DNA of 64,000 nt from Actinomycetota bacterium (lineage in GTDB: Bacteria > Actinomycetota > Acidimicrobiia > Acidimicrobiales > MedAcidi-G1), in assembly GCA_002721755.1 (NCBI GenBank), contig PBLL01000030.1, positions 1-64,000 of the forward strand, read 5' to 3'. Below, one piece after another: positions 30,829 to 40,640 of the stretch. Under the pieces are notes generated by a model. It was not told where the DNA came from. It saw only the letters and a program-made list of their open reading frames with translations, and searched no databases. Within the stretch, counting starts at the first letter, position 1. Every line of letters begins with the position of its first letter. The position numbers and the translations under genes are program-made.

Positions 30829-31170
30829 ATGGAGAAAATAGAAAACAAGAACTCAGTCTCAGTTGTTGCCTTTGTGCCGGACTTGATGGATCAGTCAAAA
30901 TTACGTTTGGAAATACCAGACGTATGCTTTGTCAAAGAAATAACTGAGCTTATTGACGTAGACGTTGATCTTGTTGTGGTCGATCTATCAAAACCAGAAG
31001 TACTAGATGTATTGCCTGAGATAAAATCCTTAACTATAGGTTTCGCTTCTCACATCGATCAAGAAACTATTGCTAAAGCTGAAAAAACTGGTTGTGTAAA
31101 AGTGTCACCTAGATCAAAGTTTTTCCGAGACTTCGAATCTATTGTTAACAGTGTATTAAAACTCAACTAA
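30829..31170 (+). CDS. Uncharacterised small protein with receiver-like alternating beta/alpha pattern
   Basis: VSVVAFVPDLMDQ ... DLVVVDLSKPEVLDVLPEI ... LTIGFASHID ... KVSPRSKFFRDFESIV; no diagnostic motif. Confidence 0.5.
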   Translation: MEKIENKNSVSVVAFVPDLMDQSKLRLEIPDVCFVKEITELIDVDVDLVVVDLSKPEVLDVLPEIKSLTIGFASHIDQETIAKAEKTGCVKVSPRSKFFRDFESIVNSVLKLN

Positions 31171-31257
31171 CTGTGTATTAAACCACGTTGCTTGATCTTT
31201 CTGTCCGAGAAACTAGAAGTATTCTTTTCTCAGATTTTGTTTTGAAAGAGAGGTCAA

Positions 31258-32472
31258 ATGGATTCCGGAGATTACGCATGGATGTTGATATCAACTGCTT
31301 TGGTTGTTTTCATGATTCCTGGATTAGCACTCTTCTACGGAGGCATGACAAGAAGTAAAAATGTTTTGAACATGTTTATGATGAACATGTACTGCGTAGG
31401 CATAGTTCCCATCGTTTGGGTTCTTATTGGATATTCAATAGGTAACAGCCCTGACGGAAGTGGTTTCTTCGGAGGAGAGTGGATAGGAAATTTTGATTTC
31501 ATTGGTCTAAAAGATCTAAATGTTGATTCAGAAAGTCTTATTTTCGTAGCTTTTTTAATGACATTTGCTGCAATAACTCCAGCTTTGATTTCTGGAGCAG
31601 TAGCTGATCGTTTGAAGTTTTCAGCTTGGGTTATCTTCGTGCCAATTTGGTTGTTGCTTGTTTATTGTCCTGCAACTTATTGGGTTTACAGTGGTTGGCA
31701 CGACGGCAATGGAGCACTTGATTTTGCTGGAGGCACGGCCATACATCTAAATTCTGGTGTAGCAGCTTTAGCTTTCGTTTTGGTTTTAGGGAAAAGACGA
31801 GGTTGGCCTGAAGAAGCTTCCCCACCGCATAACATGCCTATGGTCCTAATAGGAACAGCTATGCTCTGGTTCGGCTGGTTTGGATTTAATGCTGGTTCAG
31901 CAGGAGCTGCGAATGGTCAGGCAGTCCAAGCTCTTCTAAACACATTTGTCGCAGCTTCAGCGGGAATGATCGGCTGGCTGGTTGTTGAGAAGTTAAAAGG
32001 GGGACACGCCACTTCCCTAGGCATGGCATCTGGAATTGTTGCTGCACTCGTAGCTATTACGCCTGCTGCGGGATTCGTAGGAGGATTAGCAAGCGTAGTT
32101 TTTGGACTTGTTGCAGGCGCAGTATGTTACTTCGCTATCTCGTTAAAAACCCGATTCGGTTATGACGACAGTCTTGATGTAGTTGGCATACACGGAGTAG
32201 GTGGGCTAACGGGAGGTCTTCTACTTGGATTTTTTGCCGACTCAAGCGCAATTCCTGGTGGAAATTTTGATGATGGTCTTTTCTTTGGTGGTGGTATAGA
32301 ACTCCTACTTGATCAGATAGTTGCGATGTTCTCAGTTATAGTTTTGTCTTTTGTTGGTACTTTTGTGATAGTAAAAATCATTGACGCAACAATTGGGCTT
32401 AGAGTTGAAAATGAAGTTGAACAAACTGGTTTGGATCGAGTTTTACATGCAGAATCGGCATACAACGACTAG
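31258..32472 (+). CDS. amt: Ammonium transporter
   Basis: Multi-pass; MIPGLALFYGGMTRSKNVLNMFMM, FAGGTAIHLNSGVAALA, WFGWFGFNAGSAGAANG, VVGIHGVGGLTGGLLLGFF. Confidence 0.96.
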   Translation: MDSGDYAWMLISTALVVFMIPGLALFYGGMTRSKNVLNMFMMNMYCVGIVPIVWVLIGYSIGNSPDGSGFFGGEWIGNFDFIGLKDLNVDSESLIFVAFLMTFAAITPALISGAVADRLKFSAWVIFVPIWLLLVYCPATYWVYSGWHDGNGALDFAGGTAIHLNSGVAALAFVLVLGKRRGWPEEASPPHNMPMVLIGTAMLWFGWFGFNAGSAGAANGQAVQALLNTFVAASAGMIGWLVVEKLKGGHATSLGMASGIVAALVAITPAAGFVGGLASVVFGLVAGAVCYFAISLKTRFGYDDSLDVVGIHGVGGLTGGLLLGFFADSSAIPGGNFDDGLFFGGGIELLLDQIVAMFSVIVLSFVGTFVIVKIIDATIGLRVENEVEQTGLDRVLHAESAYND

Positions 32473-32484
32473 AACATTAAAGAA

Positions 32485-34782
32485 ATGAGTGGTCTTTTTA
32501 TCGAAGACTTGCTTTTAGAAACTTCTACAACTGGTTCAATTTTCTGCGCACAGCTTACTAAACGCGTAGATCAATTTATAGAAGAGATTTTTCAATTAGC
32601 AGGCTCTCCAGAGGAGGTATCAGTTTGCGCTATTGGAGGTTACGGAAGAGAAGAACTTTGTCCAGGTAGCGACATCGATGTACTACTAATACATGATGCA
32701 TCGTTTGATATTTCAGAAGTAGCTGAAAAAATCTGGTATCCGTTATGGGATGCTGGTTTTAAATTAGGTCATCAGGTTGGTACACAAAAAGAGATTCTTA
32801 ATCTTGCAGAATCAAACCTTGAAACAGCTACAAGCTTGCTATCTGCACGTATCGTTGCTGGAAATGACAAAATTTTTGATGGATTAGCGAGTGAAGCGCA
32901 AGACCAATGGATCGGAAGATTTCACAAATACTTAAAAGAGCTGGGAAATACTGTTCAAGATAGGTATGAGAAATTCGGTGAAGTTGCTTTTCGTCTCGAA
33001 CCGGAATTGAAACAAGGTAGAGGAGGTTTAAGAGATGCTCATATTTTGCAATGGATGGAGATTGCAGAACCAATTTTAATTACCTCTGAATCTAAAGGTT
33101 TAATGGATGCGGTAGAAACGCTCCTATCTGTTCGCGTGGAATTACATAGAGTGACAGGGAAACGTTCAGATCGGCTTTTATTGGAACTTCAGGATGAAGT
33201 TGCTGAAAAACTAAAATACGAAAATGCCGACCAATTGATGAGTTCCGTTGCAAATGCAGCGAGGGTAATTACATGGACTGGAGATGGTGCAGCAAGACGT
33301 ATAGAAAGAATCAGACAGTCTACATCTGTTAGGAAGTCTCTAAATAAGCTTCGCAACACAGAAATTTCTCCACATTTTGAATTAGATCGTGGACGCTTAG
33401 GTTTGACTCAAGAAGCTGATAAAACAGATCCATTTCTGCCTTTAAGGGCAGCTGTCCTAGCAAGCAGATTTGGTGCGTATTTGGAAAGAATATCTCTGGA
33501 GAAATTAGAAGACAGTAAAACAGAAATACCTCAGATCTGGCCGGAAGAGGCGAGATTGTTACTTATAGAACTCTTAATGTCTGGCTCCAAGGCAGTTTCG
33601 ATTATTGAGGACTTAGACCAGTACGGTTTATTCTCACACTTGATTCCAGAGTGGGAAGCTTGCCGTTCGAAGCCTCAAAGAAATGCCTATCACATGTTCA
33701 CAGTTGATCGTCATCTACTGGAAACAGTTTCAGTGGCTGCGAGTCTAACAACTTCGGTAGAACGACCTGATTTACTGGTTCTCGGTGCCCTACTCCATGA
33801 CATCGGCAAGGGATACCCAGGTGATCATACAGAAGTAGGAATGGATTTAGTAAAGGCCATTGCTCAAAGAATGGGCTATAAGAATAATGATGTTGAATTG
33901 TTGGTAGGTATGGTTGAACATCATCTTTTGCTCCCAGATGTAGCTACACGACGTGACCTAGACGATGATGGGACAATAAAATCCGTAGCGACTTCAGTAA
34001 AAACTCTGTCGCTTCTTTCCCTTCTGGATGCGCTAACTGAAGCTGACTCGATTGCAACAGGGCCGTCAGCGTGGAGCAGTTGGAAGGCTGGTCTTGTCAG
34101 GGACCTAGTAGCCCGTGTTCAACATGTTTTATCGGGTGGAGATGTAGAAGAAATTATTGAAACAATATTTCCAAGTGAAAAACAAATTGACAAAATGCAA
34201 TCCGATGAGGAAATTTTTTCAGGAGATGGGTTTAAATTTACCGTTATCACTAAAGATCGAACTGGTGTATTTTCAAAAGTTGCAGGCGTACTAGCACTCA
34301 ATGGACTTGATGTAATAGGAGCAGATGCATTTTCGGAAGCTGGAAGAGCTTTATCAGTCTTTTCAGTAGATGAAAAATCTACTGATGCGCCTAATTGGCA
34401 AGAAATTTCACAGCAAGTTCGATTAGCACTAGATGGCCGGTTAGCTCTTGCCGCAAGACTTGGTGAACGTTCGCGTGTTTACAGTTCGGTTTCAACCAGT
34501 GCAAGACCTTTTGATCCGAAAGTAGAAGTCGACAATTCAATTTCTGACTCTGCGACAGTTTTAGAAATAAGTTGTCCAGATGGAATTGGAGTTCTGTACC
34601 GGATTACAAGAGCTTTCACTGAACTCGATTTGAATATAGTCAGAGCTCGAGTTCAGACCTTAGGTTCAGATGTAGTTGATGCATTTTATGTTCTTGATGC
34701 AAATGGTGAAAAAATTGAAGATCCAGATCATCTGAGTGAAATTGAATTATCAGTTTTACGTTGGCTAACGACTGATTTGTAG
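32485..34782 (+). CDS. glnD: [Protein-PII] uridylyltransferase / uridylyl-removing enzyme
   Basis: CAIGGYGREELCPGSDIDVLLIHD, HD domain LGALLHDIGKGYPGDHTEVG, two C-terminal ACT domains. Confidence 0.92.
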   Translation: MSGLFIEDLLLETSTTGSIFCAQLTKRVDQFIEEIFQLAGSPEEVSVCAIGGYGREELCPGSDIDVLLIHDASFDISEVAEKIWYPLWDAGFKLGHQVGTQKEILNLAESNLETATSLLSARIVAGNDKIFDGLASEAQDQWIGRFHKYLKELGNTVQDRYEKFGEVAFRLEPELKQGRGGLRDAHILQWMEIAEPILITSESKGLMDAVETLLSVRVELHRVTGKRSDRLLLELQDEVAEKLKYENADQLMSSVANAARVITWTGDGAARRIERIRQSTSVRKSLNKLRNTEISPHFELDRGRLGLTQEADKTDPFLPLRAAVLASRFGAYLERISLEKLEDSKTEIPQIWPEEARLLLIELLMSGSKAVSIIEDLDQYGLFSHLIPEWEACRSKPQRNAYHMFTVDRHLLETVSVAASLTTSVERPDLLVLGALLHDIGKGYPGDHTEVGMDLVKAIAQRMGYKNNDVELLVGMVEHHLLLPDVATRRDLDDDGTIKSVATSVKTLSLLSLLDALTEADSIATGPSAWSSWKAGLVRDLVARVQHVLSGGDVEEIIETIFPSEKQIDKMQSDEEIFSGDGFKFTVITKDRTGVFSKVAGVLALNGLDVIGADAFSEAGRALSVFSVDEKSTDAPNWQEISQQVRLALDGRLALAARLGERSRVYSSVSTSARPFDPKVEVDNSISDSATVLEISCPDGIGVLYRITRAFTELDLNIVRARVQTLGSDVVDAFYVLDANGEKIEDPDHLSEIELSVLRWLTTDL

Positions 34783-34789
34783 ATTCTGT

Positions 34790-34876
34790 GTGATGAATTG
34801 CTCTAGTTGCTCTACCTTGGTTATATGTTTGAAATGTCTTCAGAAGCAACGACCAAACAAGATCTACTGAGATGGG
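34790..34876 (+). repeat. 87-bp imperfect direct repeat, copy 1 (remnant of Nudix gene 5' end)
   Basis: Aligns without gaps to 35284-35370 with 11 hand-counted mismatches, all transitions; encodes MFEMSSEATTKQDLLRW versus MSETPSEAVTKQDLLRW. Confidence 0.9.
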
Positions 34877-34897
34877 TTATTCATAAGGGAAATTCCA

Positions 34898-35269
34898 ATG
34901 AGTGAAGAAGAGAACCGTTTCGAAGAAGCAGCGATAGAGGCAGAATTTGAGACCGGATACCGCGAAGAAACTCGGCAGGAAGCTCGCCGTGGAGTCGCCA
35001 CCCGTCTCTTCCGCGTTACTGCGGGATCGTTTATAACAGTTCTTGGCGTCATTTTGATACCGCTACCTGGGCCCGGTCTGTTGGTTGTCGCTATCGGTCT
35101 CGGCGTTCTCAGCAGAGATGTTGCCTGGGCCGATCGCCTTCTTCAAATAGTGCGGCGCCGGCTACCAAGCGATAGTGAGGGCCGGTTGCCGAGGTCCACA
35201 ATCGCCACCATAGTTGTTCTGGCATTAGCGGGCGTCGCGTTTTCAGTTTGGGTGGTATTCCTGGACTGA
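34898..35269 (+). CDS. TIGR02611/PGPGW family membrane protein
   Basis: VLGVILIPLPGPGLLVVAIGLGVLSRDVAWADRLLQIVRRRLP; visibly GC-richer than its neighbours. Confidence 0.8.
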   Translation: MSEEENRFEEAAIEAEFETGYREETRQEARRGVATRLFRVTAGSFITVLGVILIPLPGPGLLVVAIGLGVLSRDVAWADRLLQIVRRRLPSDSEGRLPRSTIATIVVLALAGVAFSVWVVFLD

Positions 35270-35283
35270 TTTACAAATTTTTA

Positions 35284-35370
35284 GTGACGAATCGCTCTGG
35301 TTGCTCTACCTTGGTTATATGTCTGAAACACCTTCAGAAGCAGTGACTAAACAAGATCTATTGAGATGGG
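35284..35370 (+). repeat. 87-bp imperfect direct repeat, copy 2 (intact Nudix 5' end)
   Basis: See copy 1 at 34790-34876. Confidence 0.9.
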
Positions 35371-36047
35371 CGGAAACCATTGCAGGTGTCGCTCGAACAG
35401 GACTCGCATTCACCGAAGTTTTATATGAACGTGAGCGCTATGAAGAGATTCTAAAAGTAGCCGCAGATATTAAACAGTATGCTAAAGGCAGCAGCTCAAA
35501 TCCAGATGAGTTATATGAAGGTTGGCGTGATTCAGTAATTGAAGGAACACCAGGCTACGCGACTCCAAAAGTAACTGTTGGTGCTGTTGTAGGAAATGAC
35601 GATGGGGAAATTTTGCTTGTCCAACGAGCGGATTCAGGAAGATGGCTTTATCCAACTGGTTGGGCAGATATAGGTTATTCAGCCTCGGAGGTAGTAGTAA
35701 AAGAAGTCGTGGAAGAGACAGGTATCGAATGTGAAGTAGTTAAACCTATTGCCATTCTCGACGGAATGAGGTTGGGCTTTACTGGAATACCCCTCTATTC
35801 GCTTGTTTTTCATTGCCAAATGACAGGTGGAACTTTGAAACCGCACCCTTTAGAGTGCAGCGATGTCGGATTTTTCAGCGAAAACTCATTACCAAAAGAA
35901 ACTGTTTCGCCACAAAGATGGGCATCACACGCATTTGCAGCTATTAGAGGTGAAGACGTAGAAGTAATGTTTGACCGACCTCGTGAGCCTGTTTGGTTAG
36001 ACGAAAACGATAAAGAAAACATTTCAGAAGTCTTTCCCGACCTCTAA
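35319..36047 (+). CDS. Nudix hydrolase with N-terminal NUDIX_N_2-like domain
   Basis: RWAETIAGVARTGLAFTEVLYERERYEEILKVAADI; Nudix box GWADIGYSASEVVVKEVVEETGIE. Confidence 0.87.
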   Translation: MSETPSEAVTKQDLLRWAETIAGVARTGLAFTEVLYERERYEEILKVAADIKQYAKGSSSNPDELYEGWRDSVIEGTPGYATPKVTVGAVVGNDDGEILLVQRADSGRWLYPTGWADIGYSASEVVVKEVVEETGIECEVVKPIAILDGMRLGFTGIPLYSLVFHCQMTGGTLKPHPLECSDVGFFSENSLPKETVSPQRWASHAFAAIRGEDVEVMFDRPREPVWLDENDKENISEVFPDL

Positions 36048-36052
36048 TAGTT

Positions 36053-36928
36053 TTATGTTTGCCCAGTCTGATTTCTAAGAAACGCCTCTACCTCACTGAC
36101 TAGTAGCTCAGGGTTACTGCTTTGTTCATCGACTTCTGAACTTTTATCGAAATCCTCTTCAAGTTGATTTACGTATTCGGCGGTATCCAAGTCTTCTGCA
36201 ACTAATTCATTTATTTGTCTTTCGTAAGCGGCAGAAGCTATCTCTAAATCCGTGCAGGCAATCCCTATTTGAAGCACTTCTGCCAATCTTTCAACCAAAG
36301 CAAGAGCTGCTTTAGGAGAGTTGGCACCAGAAACATAGGAAGGAACACCAGCCCATAATGACAGACTCGGTATTCCTTTTTCACGCATAACGTTATTTAC
36401 TACCCCTACTATTCCCGTCGGTCCTTCATAAGTTGAAGGATTCAGATTCAGTTTCTTAGCTAAAGCAGAATCATCCGAGGAACCAAAAACTTTTACTGGT
36501 CTACTATGTGGTATATCAGTTAGAAGCGAACCAAGAGTTATCACCATATGACTGTCAATTATTGAAGCGATTTCAACTATTTGATCGGTGAATGTCCGCC
36601 AACGTAGTTGTGGTTCATGCCCAACAACAATTACTAGGTCATGTTTAGAGTCAAACATCTTAGTTGCATATATTTCTGTCGCTGGCCATAATATCTCGCG
36701 CTTGTCATCAGGAATTTGAATCACAGGCCGAGAAATCGTGAAATCGAAGAATTCTTCTGATTCAATACTTCCGATTTTTTCAGCGCTAAATCGTTCCTGG
36801 AAATACCTCAAAGCACTTGAAGCAGCTTCACCAGCATCATTCCATCCTTCAAAAGCAGCAATTACAACAGGACTATTAAGATCATCTAGAAGTTCTTGAT
36901 CGGTCCAATGGATAAAATTTGAAGTCAT
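36053..36928 (-). CDS. PAC2 family protein
   Basis: PVVIAAFEGWNDAGEAASSALRYF, GEPQLRW-like region GHEPQLRWRTFTDQIV, WAGVPSYVSGANSPKAALALVERL. Confidence 0.87.
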   Translation of the reverse strand: MTSNFIHWTDQELLDDLNSPVVIAAFEGWNDAGEAASSALRYFQERFSAEKIGSIESEEFFDFTISRPVIQIPDDKREILWPATEIYATKMFDSKHDLVIVVGHEPQLRWRTFTDQIVEIASIIDSHMVITLGSLLTDIPHSRPVKVFGSSDDSALAKKLNLNPSTYEGPTGIVGVVNNVMREKGIPSLSLWAGVPSYVSGANSPKAALALVERLAEVLQIGIACTDLEIASAAYERQINELVAEDLDTAEYVNQLEEDFDKSSEVDEQSSNPELLVSEVEAFLRNQTGQT

Positions 36929-37002
36929 TCAAACGGAGGCTATCGGCTGTGAGCTCATACGCGGTCCAACATTTGTAATCAATTAATCTAAGCTTGTAAT
37001 AC

Positions 37003-37443
37003 ATGACAGAACAAGATATTGAAATCGAAGAAGTCGTAAAAGTTGATGACAAACTTGTCGCGGCTATGGACCGTTTAATTCCTCAGTTGTCAAGCTCTAA
37101 TAAACCCCCAGATCGTTCTAGCTTGGAAGAGATAGTTGCTTCCGGTTCGTCAGTACTGCTGGCAGCTCTCATCGATGGAGAAATAGTTGGTTCATTAACT
37201 TTAGTTACATTTAATATTCCAACCGGTAAAAGAGCTTGGATCGAAGATGTTGTGGTTGATGAAAAATGCCGAAATAAAGGCATTGGAGAAGCTTTGAATC
37301 AACACGCAATAAATATCGCTAAAAAAGTTGGGGCGAAGACTGTGGATTTGACTTCCCGTCCATCACGCGAAGCTGCAAATCGTCTGTATGACCGTTTAGG
37401 TTTTACCAAAAGAGACACAAATATTTACAGATTTGAAATATAG
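37003..37443 (+). CDS. GNAT family N-acetyltransferase
   Basis: AWIEDVVVDEKCRNKGIGEALNQHAINIAKKVGAKTVDLTSRPSREAANRLYDRLGF. Confidence 0.88.
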   Translation: MTEQDIEIEEVVKVDDKLVAAMDRLIPQLSSSNKPPDRSSLEEIVASGSSVLLAALIDGEIVGSLTLVTFNIPTGKRAWIEDVVVDEKCRNKGIGEALNQHAINIAKKVGAKTVDLTSRPSREAANRLYDRLGFTKRDTNIYRFEI

Positions 37444-37585
37444 AAATACCAAACTTACCAGTCAGACTTTTTGTTCTCTAAGTACTAACCGGATGACAAC
37501 CTGTTTACAAAATTACTATTAAGCGGATTTGGGAAGCTGCTTGTAAGCAGGTGTAGCTTCTTGGAAAGGCTTATTTAGGGGTTAA

Positions 37586-38671
37586 GTGATGGTACACAAA
37601 GTAAAAGGAGTTGTTGCTAAAAGTAAAGGTGATCCAGTTTCAATCGAAATGATTGAAGTTCCAAGCCCTGGTCCCGGCGAGGTTTTGATTGACGTAAAGG
37701 CATGCGGGGTTTGTCATACTGACTTGCATTACAGAGAGGGTGCTATAAATGATGATTTCCCATTTCTCTTAGGACATGAAGCTGCCGGTCTCGTTGAAGA
37801 AGTCGGTGATGGGGTTGATGATTTAACCCCAGGAGATTTTGTAATTCTCAATTGGCGAGCAGTTTGCGGGAATTGCAGATCTTGCAGAAGAGGAAGACCA
37901 TGGAATTGTTTTTCGACTCATAACGCAACACAGAAGATGATGCTGGACAACAAAGAGCTTTCCCCGGCTTTAGGGATCGGAGCATTTGCCGAGAAAACTC
38001 TTGTGGCAGCTGGACAAGCGACAAAAGTAAACCCTGCAGCTAAGCCGGAGGTAGCAGGTCTCATAGGTTGTGGAGTAATGGCTGGTTTGGGTGCGGCTAT
38101 GAATACAGGTCAAGTCAGTCGTGGAGATTCAGTTGCAGTTTTTGGTTGCGGAGGTGTTGGTGATGCGGCAATTGAAGGTTCACGATTAGCAGGTGCCCAT
38201 ACCATCATTGCGGTAGATATTGACCCGAAAAAATTGGAATGGGCCAAAGAATTTGGAGCAACTCATGTTATTGACTCAACAAAAGTCGATCCGATCGAAT
38301 CGATTAGGGAGATAACAGATGGTAATGGGGTAGATGTCGCAATTGAAGCCATAGGTCTTCCTATTACTTATGAGCAAGCTTTTTACTCTCGTGACCTTGC
38401 AGGAACAGTTGTACTAGTTGGTGTTCCAAATCCTGAGATGAAAATTGAGCTTCCAATGATCGAGATTTTCGGTAGAGGTGGAACCCTGAAATCTTCCTGG
38501 TATGGAGACTGCTTGCCGTCACGTGATTTCCCGATGCTTATAGATCTCTATTTGCAGGGACGTCTCGAGCTTGATCGTTTTGTTTCAGAGACAATAAGTT
38601 TAGATGAAGTTGAAGAAGCTTTTCACAAAATGGAACGCGGTGAAGTTCTTCGTTCTGTCGTCATACTTTAG
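37586..38671 (+). CDS. Zn-dependent alcohol dehydrogenase, S-(hydroxymethyl)mycothiol dehydrogenase-like
   Basis: [76 protein letters not shown]. Confidence 0.82.
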   Translation: MMVHKVKGVVAKSKGDPVSIEMIEVPSPGPGEVLIDVKACGVCHTDLHYREGAINDDFPFLLGHEAAGLVEEVGDGVDDLTPGDFVILNWRAVCGNCRSCRRGRPWNCFSTHNATQKMMLDNKELSPALGIGAFAEKTLVAAGQATKVNPAAKPEVAGLIGCGVMAGLGAAMNTGQVSRGDSVAVFGCGGVGDAAIEGSRLAGAHTIIAVDIDPKKLEWAKEFGATHVIDSTKVDPIESIREITDGNGVDVAIEAIGLPITYEQAFYSRDLAGTVVLVGVPNPEMKIELPMIEIFGRGGTLKSSWYGDCLPSRDFPMLIDLYLQGRLELDRFVSETISLDEVEEAFHKMERGEVLRSVVIL

Positions 38672-38683
38672 TTACCCAGTTAA

Positions 38684-39664
38684 ATGCGCTGGTTAATTGT
38701 TGGTCATGGGAAGATCACTTCTAATTTTATTGATGCTGCACGGGGAATAGGTCACCAAGTTGTTGCTGTAGCTGGACGCAATTCTGAAAGAGCTTCGAAT
38801 TTTGCGATCAAAAACGAAATAGAGAAATCAGGAGAAGATTTACTTCTCCTTTCAGAAGGAGTAGATGCCGCCTACATAGCAACACCTCACAGTAAACATT
38901 GCAATGCGGCTATAACGCTTTTAGAAAATGGGGTGCCCGTATTATGTGAAAAACCTCTAGCTGTAAATCAAAGAGAAGTTGAAAGGATGATAAACGCAGC
39001 AGAAGAGAGCAAAATATTTCTTATGGAAGCAATGTGGACCAGACATTTGCCAATTTACGAAAAAGTTGCAGACCATATAAAAAAAGGTCGCATAGGCGAA
39101 CCAAAACTTGTTGAAGCCTCTCTGGGTTTCAACTCACCCTATGATCCGAAATCACGTTTGTGGGATCCTAAACTCGCAGGAGGAAGTCTTCTGGATGTTG
39201 GAATTTATCCCTTAACACTTGCAGATCTGATATATGAAACCAGTCCAGAAAAAATTCTTTCATTAGCTGAATTGTCGCCTGATGGTGTCGACGCCCATCT
39301 GTCCCTATTGATTCAATACCCCAATTCATCATTAGCTAAACTTGGTTCAGCTATCAATCTCTCGCTACCAAATGGGGGTCTCATTGTAGGAGAGTCAGGT
39401 TCTATAGAAATACCTTATTTCTGGTGTGCGCAGAAAGCTTTCTTCACGCAAGTGTCTAACAAAGAGGAAATTAGCGAACCTCATCAAATCAACGGATTTG
39501 AATACCAGATCCAAGAGGTAAACAGATGCTTATCGGAAGGTTTGACACAAAGCCCAAAAGTTTCTTGGGAGTGTTCTCGTTCAATGACTCAGCTGATGGA
39601 TCAGATCCGACATCAAATTGGTGTTAGATATCCGGCAGATAGTGAGGATCAAGATGGAATATAG
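38684..39664 (+). CDS. Gfo/Idh/MocA family oxidoreductase
   Basis: MRWLIVGHGKITSNFIDAA, DAAYIATPHSKHCNAAITLLENGVPVLCEKPLAVN, AMWTRHLP. Confidence 0.9.
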   Translation: MRWLIVGHGKITSNFIDAARGIGHQVVAVAGRNSERASNFAIKNEIEKSGEDLLLLSEGVDAAYIATPHSKHCNAAITLLENGVPVLCEKPLAVNQREVERMINAAEESKIFLMEAMWTRHLPIYEKVADHIKKGRIGEPKLVEASLGFNSPYDPKSRLWDPKLAGGSLLDVGIYPLTLADLIYETSPEKILSLAELSPDGVDAHLSLLIQYPNSSLAKLGSAINLSLPNGGLIVGESGSIEIPYFWCAQKAFFTQVSNKEEISEPHQINGFEYQIQEVNRCLSEGLTQSPKVSWECSRSMTQLMDQIRHQIGVRYPADSEDQDGI

Positions 39665-40640
39665 ATATATCGCAGGTATTAATATTCCTCTACCTCAAGT
39701 TATTCAAGGAGCAACAACTCTATTTGGTGATGAATCTGTTTCTCATTGGGAAGAATTACTTGACGATGTAATGGATTCGGGAATCAATGCGTTTGACACA
39801 GGTCTTGTATACGCAGATCAAGATGGTACTTGCGATGAACGACTCGGGAGGTGGATCAAGGCTAGAAATATTCGTGACAAAGTCATTGTTATTGGTAAAG
39901 GTTGTCATCCTGGGCCACCCAATTGGGAAGAATCACGTGTCTTGCCAGAATGTGTTGGATTGGATGTGGAGAAAACATTGGACCGTATGGGAACTGATCG
40001 TTTAGATCTTTGGCTGTTCCATCGCGATAATGAAGCAGTGCCGATCGATGAACTAGTCGATGCGGTAGATAAACAGGTTTCAGCCGGTCTGGTGAATTCA
40101 TGGGGTGTATCGAACTGGAGTATCAATCGACTAGAAAGTGCTTTGGAGTCTTCAAAAAGAAATTCATGGGTTCTTCCAGCAGTTTTGAGTCCTCACATGT
40201 CCCTAGTTTCCCAAGAACAGCCTCCGTGGGATTCTGTAACAAGCATTTCAGGAGATACAGCACACGACGACAGAGAGTGGCTGAAAGAGAAGCAGTTCCC
40301 AGTGTTGGCATGGTCGACTTTAGCTGGAGGCTACCTAACCTCTTCAATCGACTTTGAATCAATGTTGGCACCGCATTCTCGTACATTGTCCGAAACAGCT
40401 CGCTGTTACCATTCGGAAAGGAACTGGTCGAGGCGTGAACGCGCTATTGAATTAGCAACAAAGAAAGATTGCACGCTTGAACAGATAGCGGTTTCATGGG
40501 TTTTACGCGCTGATTTTCCAACACATGCATTGTGCGCTTCACGGAGCAAAATCGAAGCTTCGCATAACGTAGCTTCCTCTGAAATACATCTTTCCGAGAG
40601 TGAAAGAATCTGGTTGGAAAGTGGTGAGATTATTGAATGA
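39654..40640 (+). CDS. Aldo/keto reductase
   Basis: GINAFDTGLVYADQDGTCDERLGRWIK, RLDLWLFHRDN, VNSWGVSNWSINRLESAL, LEQIAVSWVLRAD. Confidence 0.85.
   Translation: MEYRYIAGINIPLPQVIQGATTLFGDESVSHWEELLDDVMDSGINAFDTGLVYADQDGTCDERLGRWIKARNIRDKVIVIGKGCHPGPPNWEESRVLPECVGLDVEKTLDRMGTDRLDLWLFHRDNEAVPIDELVDAVDKQVSAGLVNSWGVSNWSINRLESALESSKRNSWVLPAVLSPHMSLVSQEQPPWDSVTSISGDTAHDDREWLKEKQFPVLAWSTLAGGYLTSSIDFESMLAPHSRTLSETARCYHSERNWSRRERAIELATKKDCTLEQIAVSWVLRADFPTHALCASRSKIEASHNVASSEIHLSESERIWLESGEIIE

Noticed and set aside
34790-35370. Insertion sequence or composite transposon around the PGPGW gene
   Set aside because: No transposase and no terminal inverted repeats; flanking copies are direct repeats derived from the Nudix gene region
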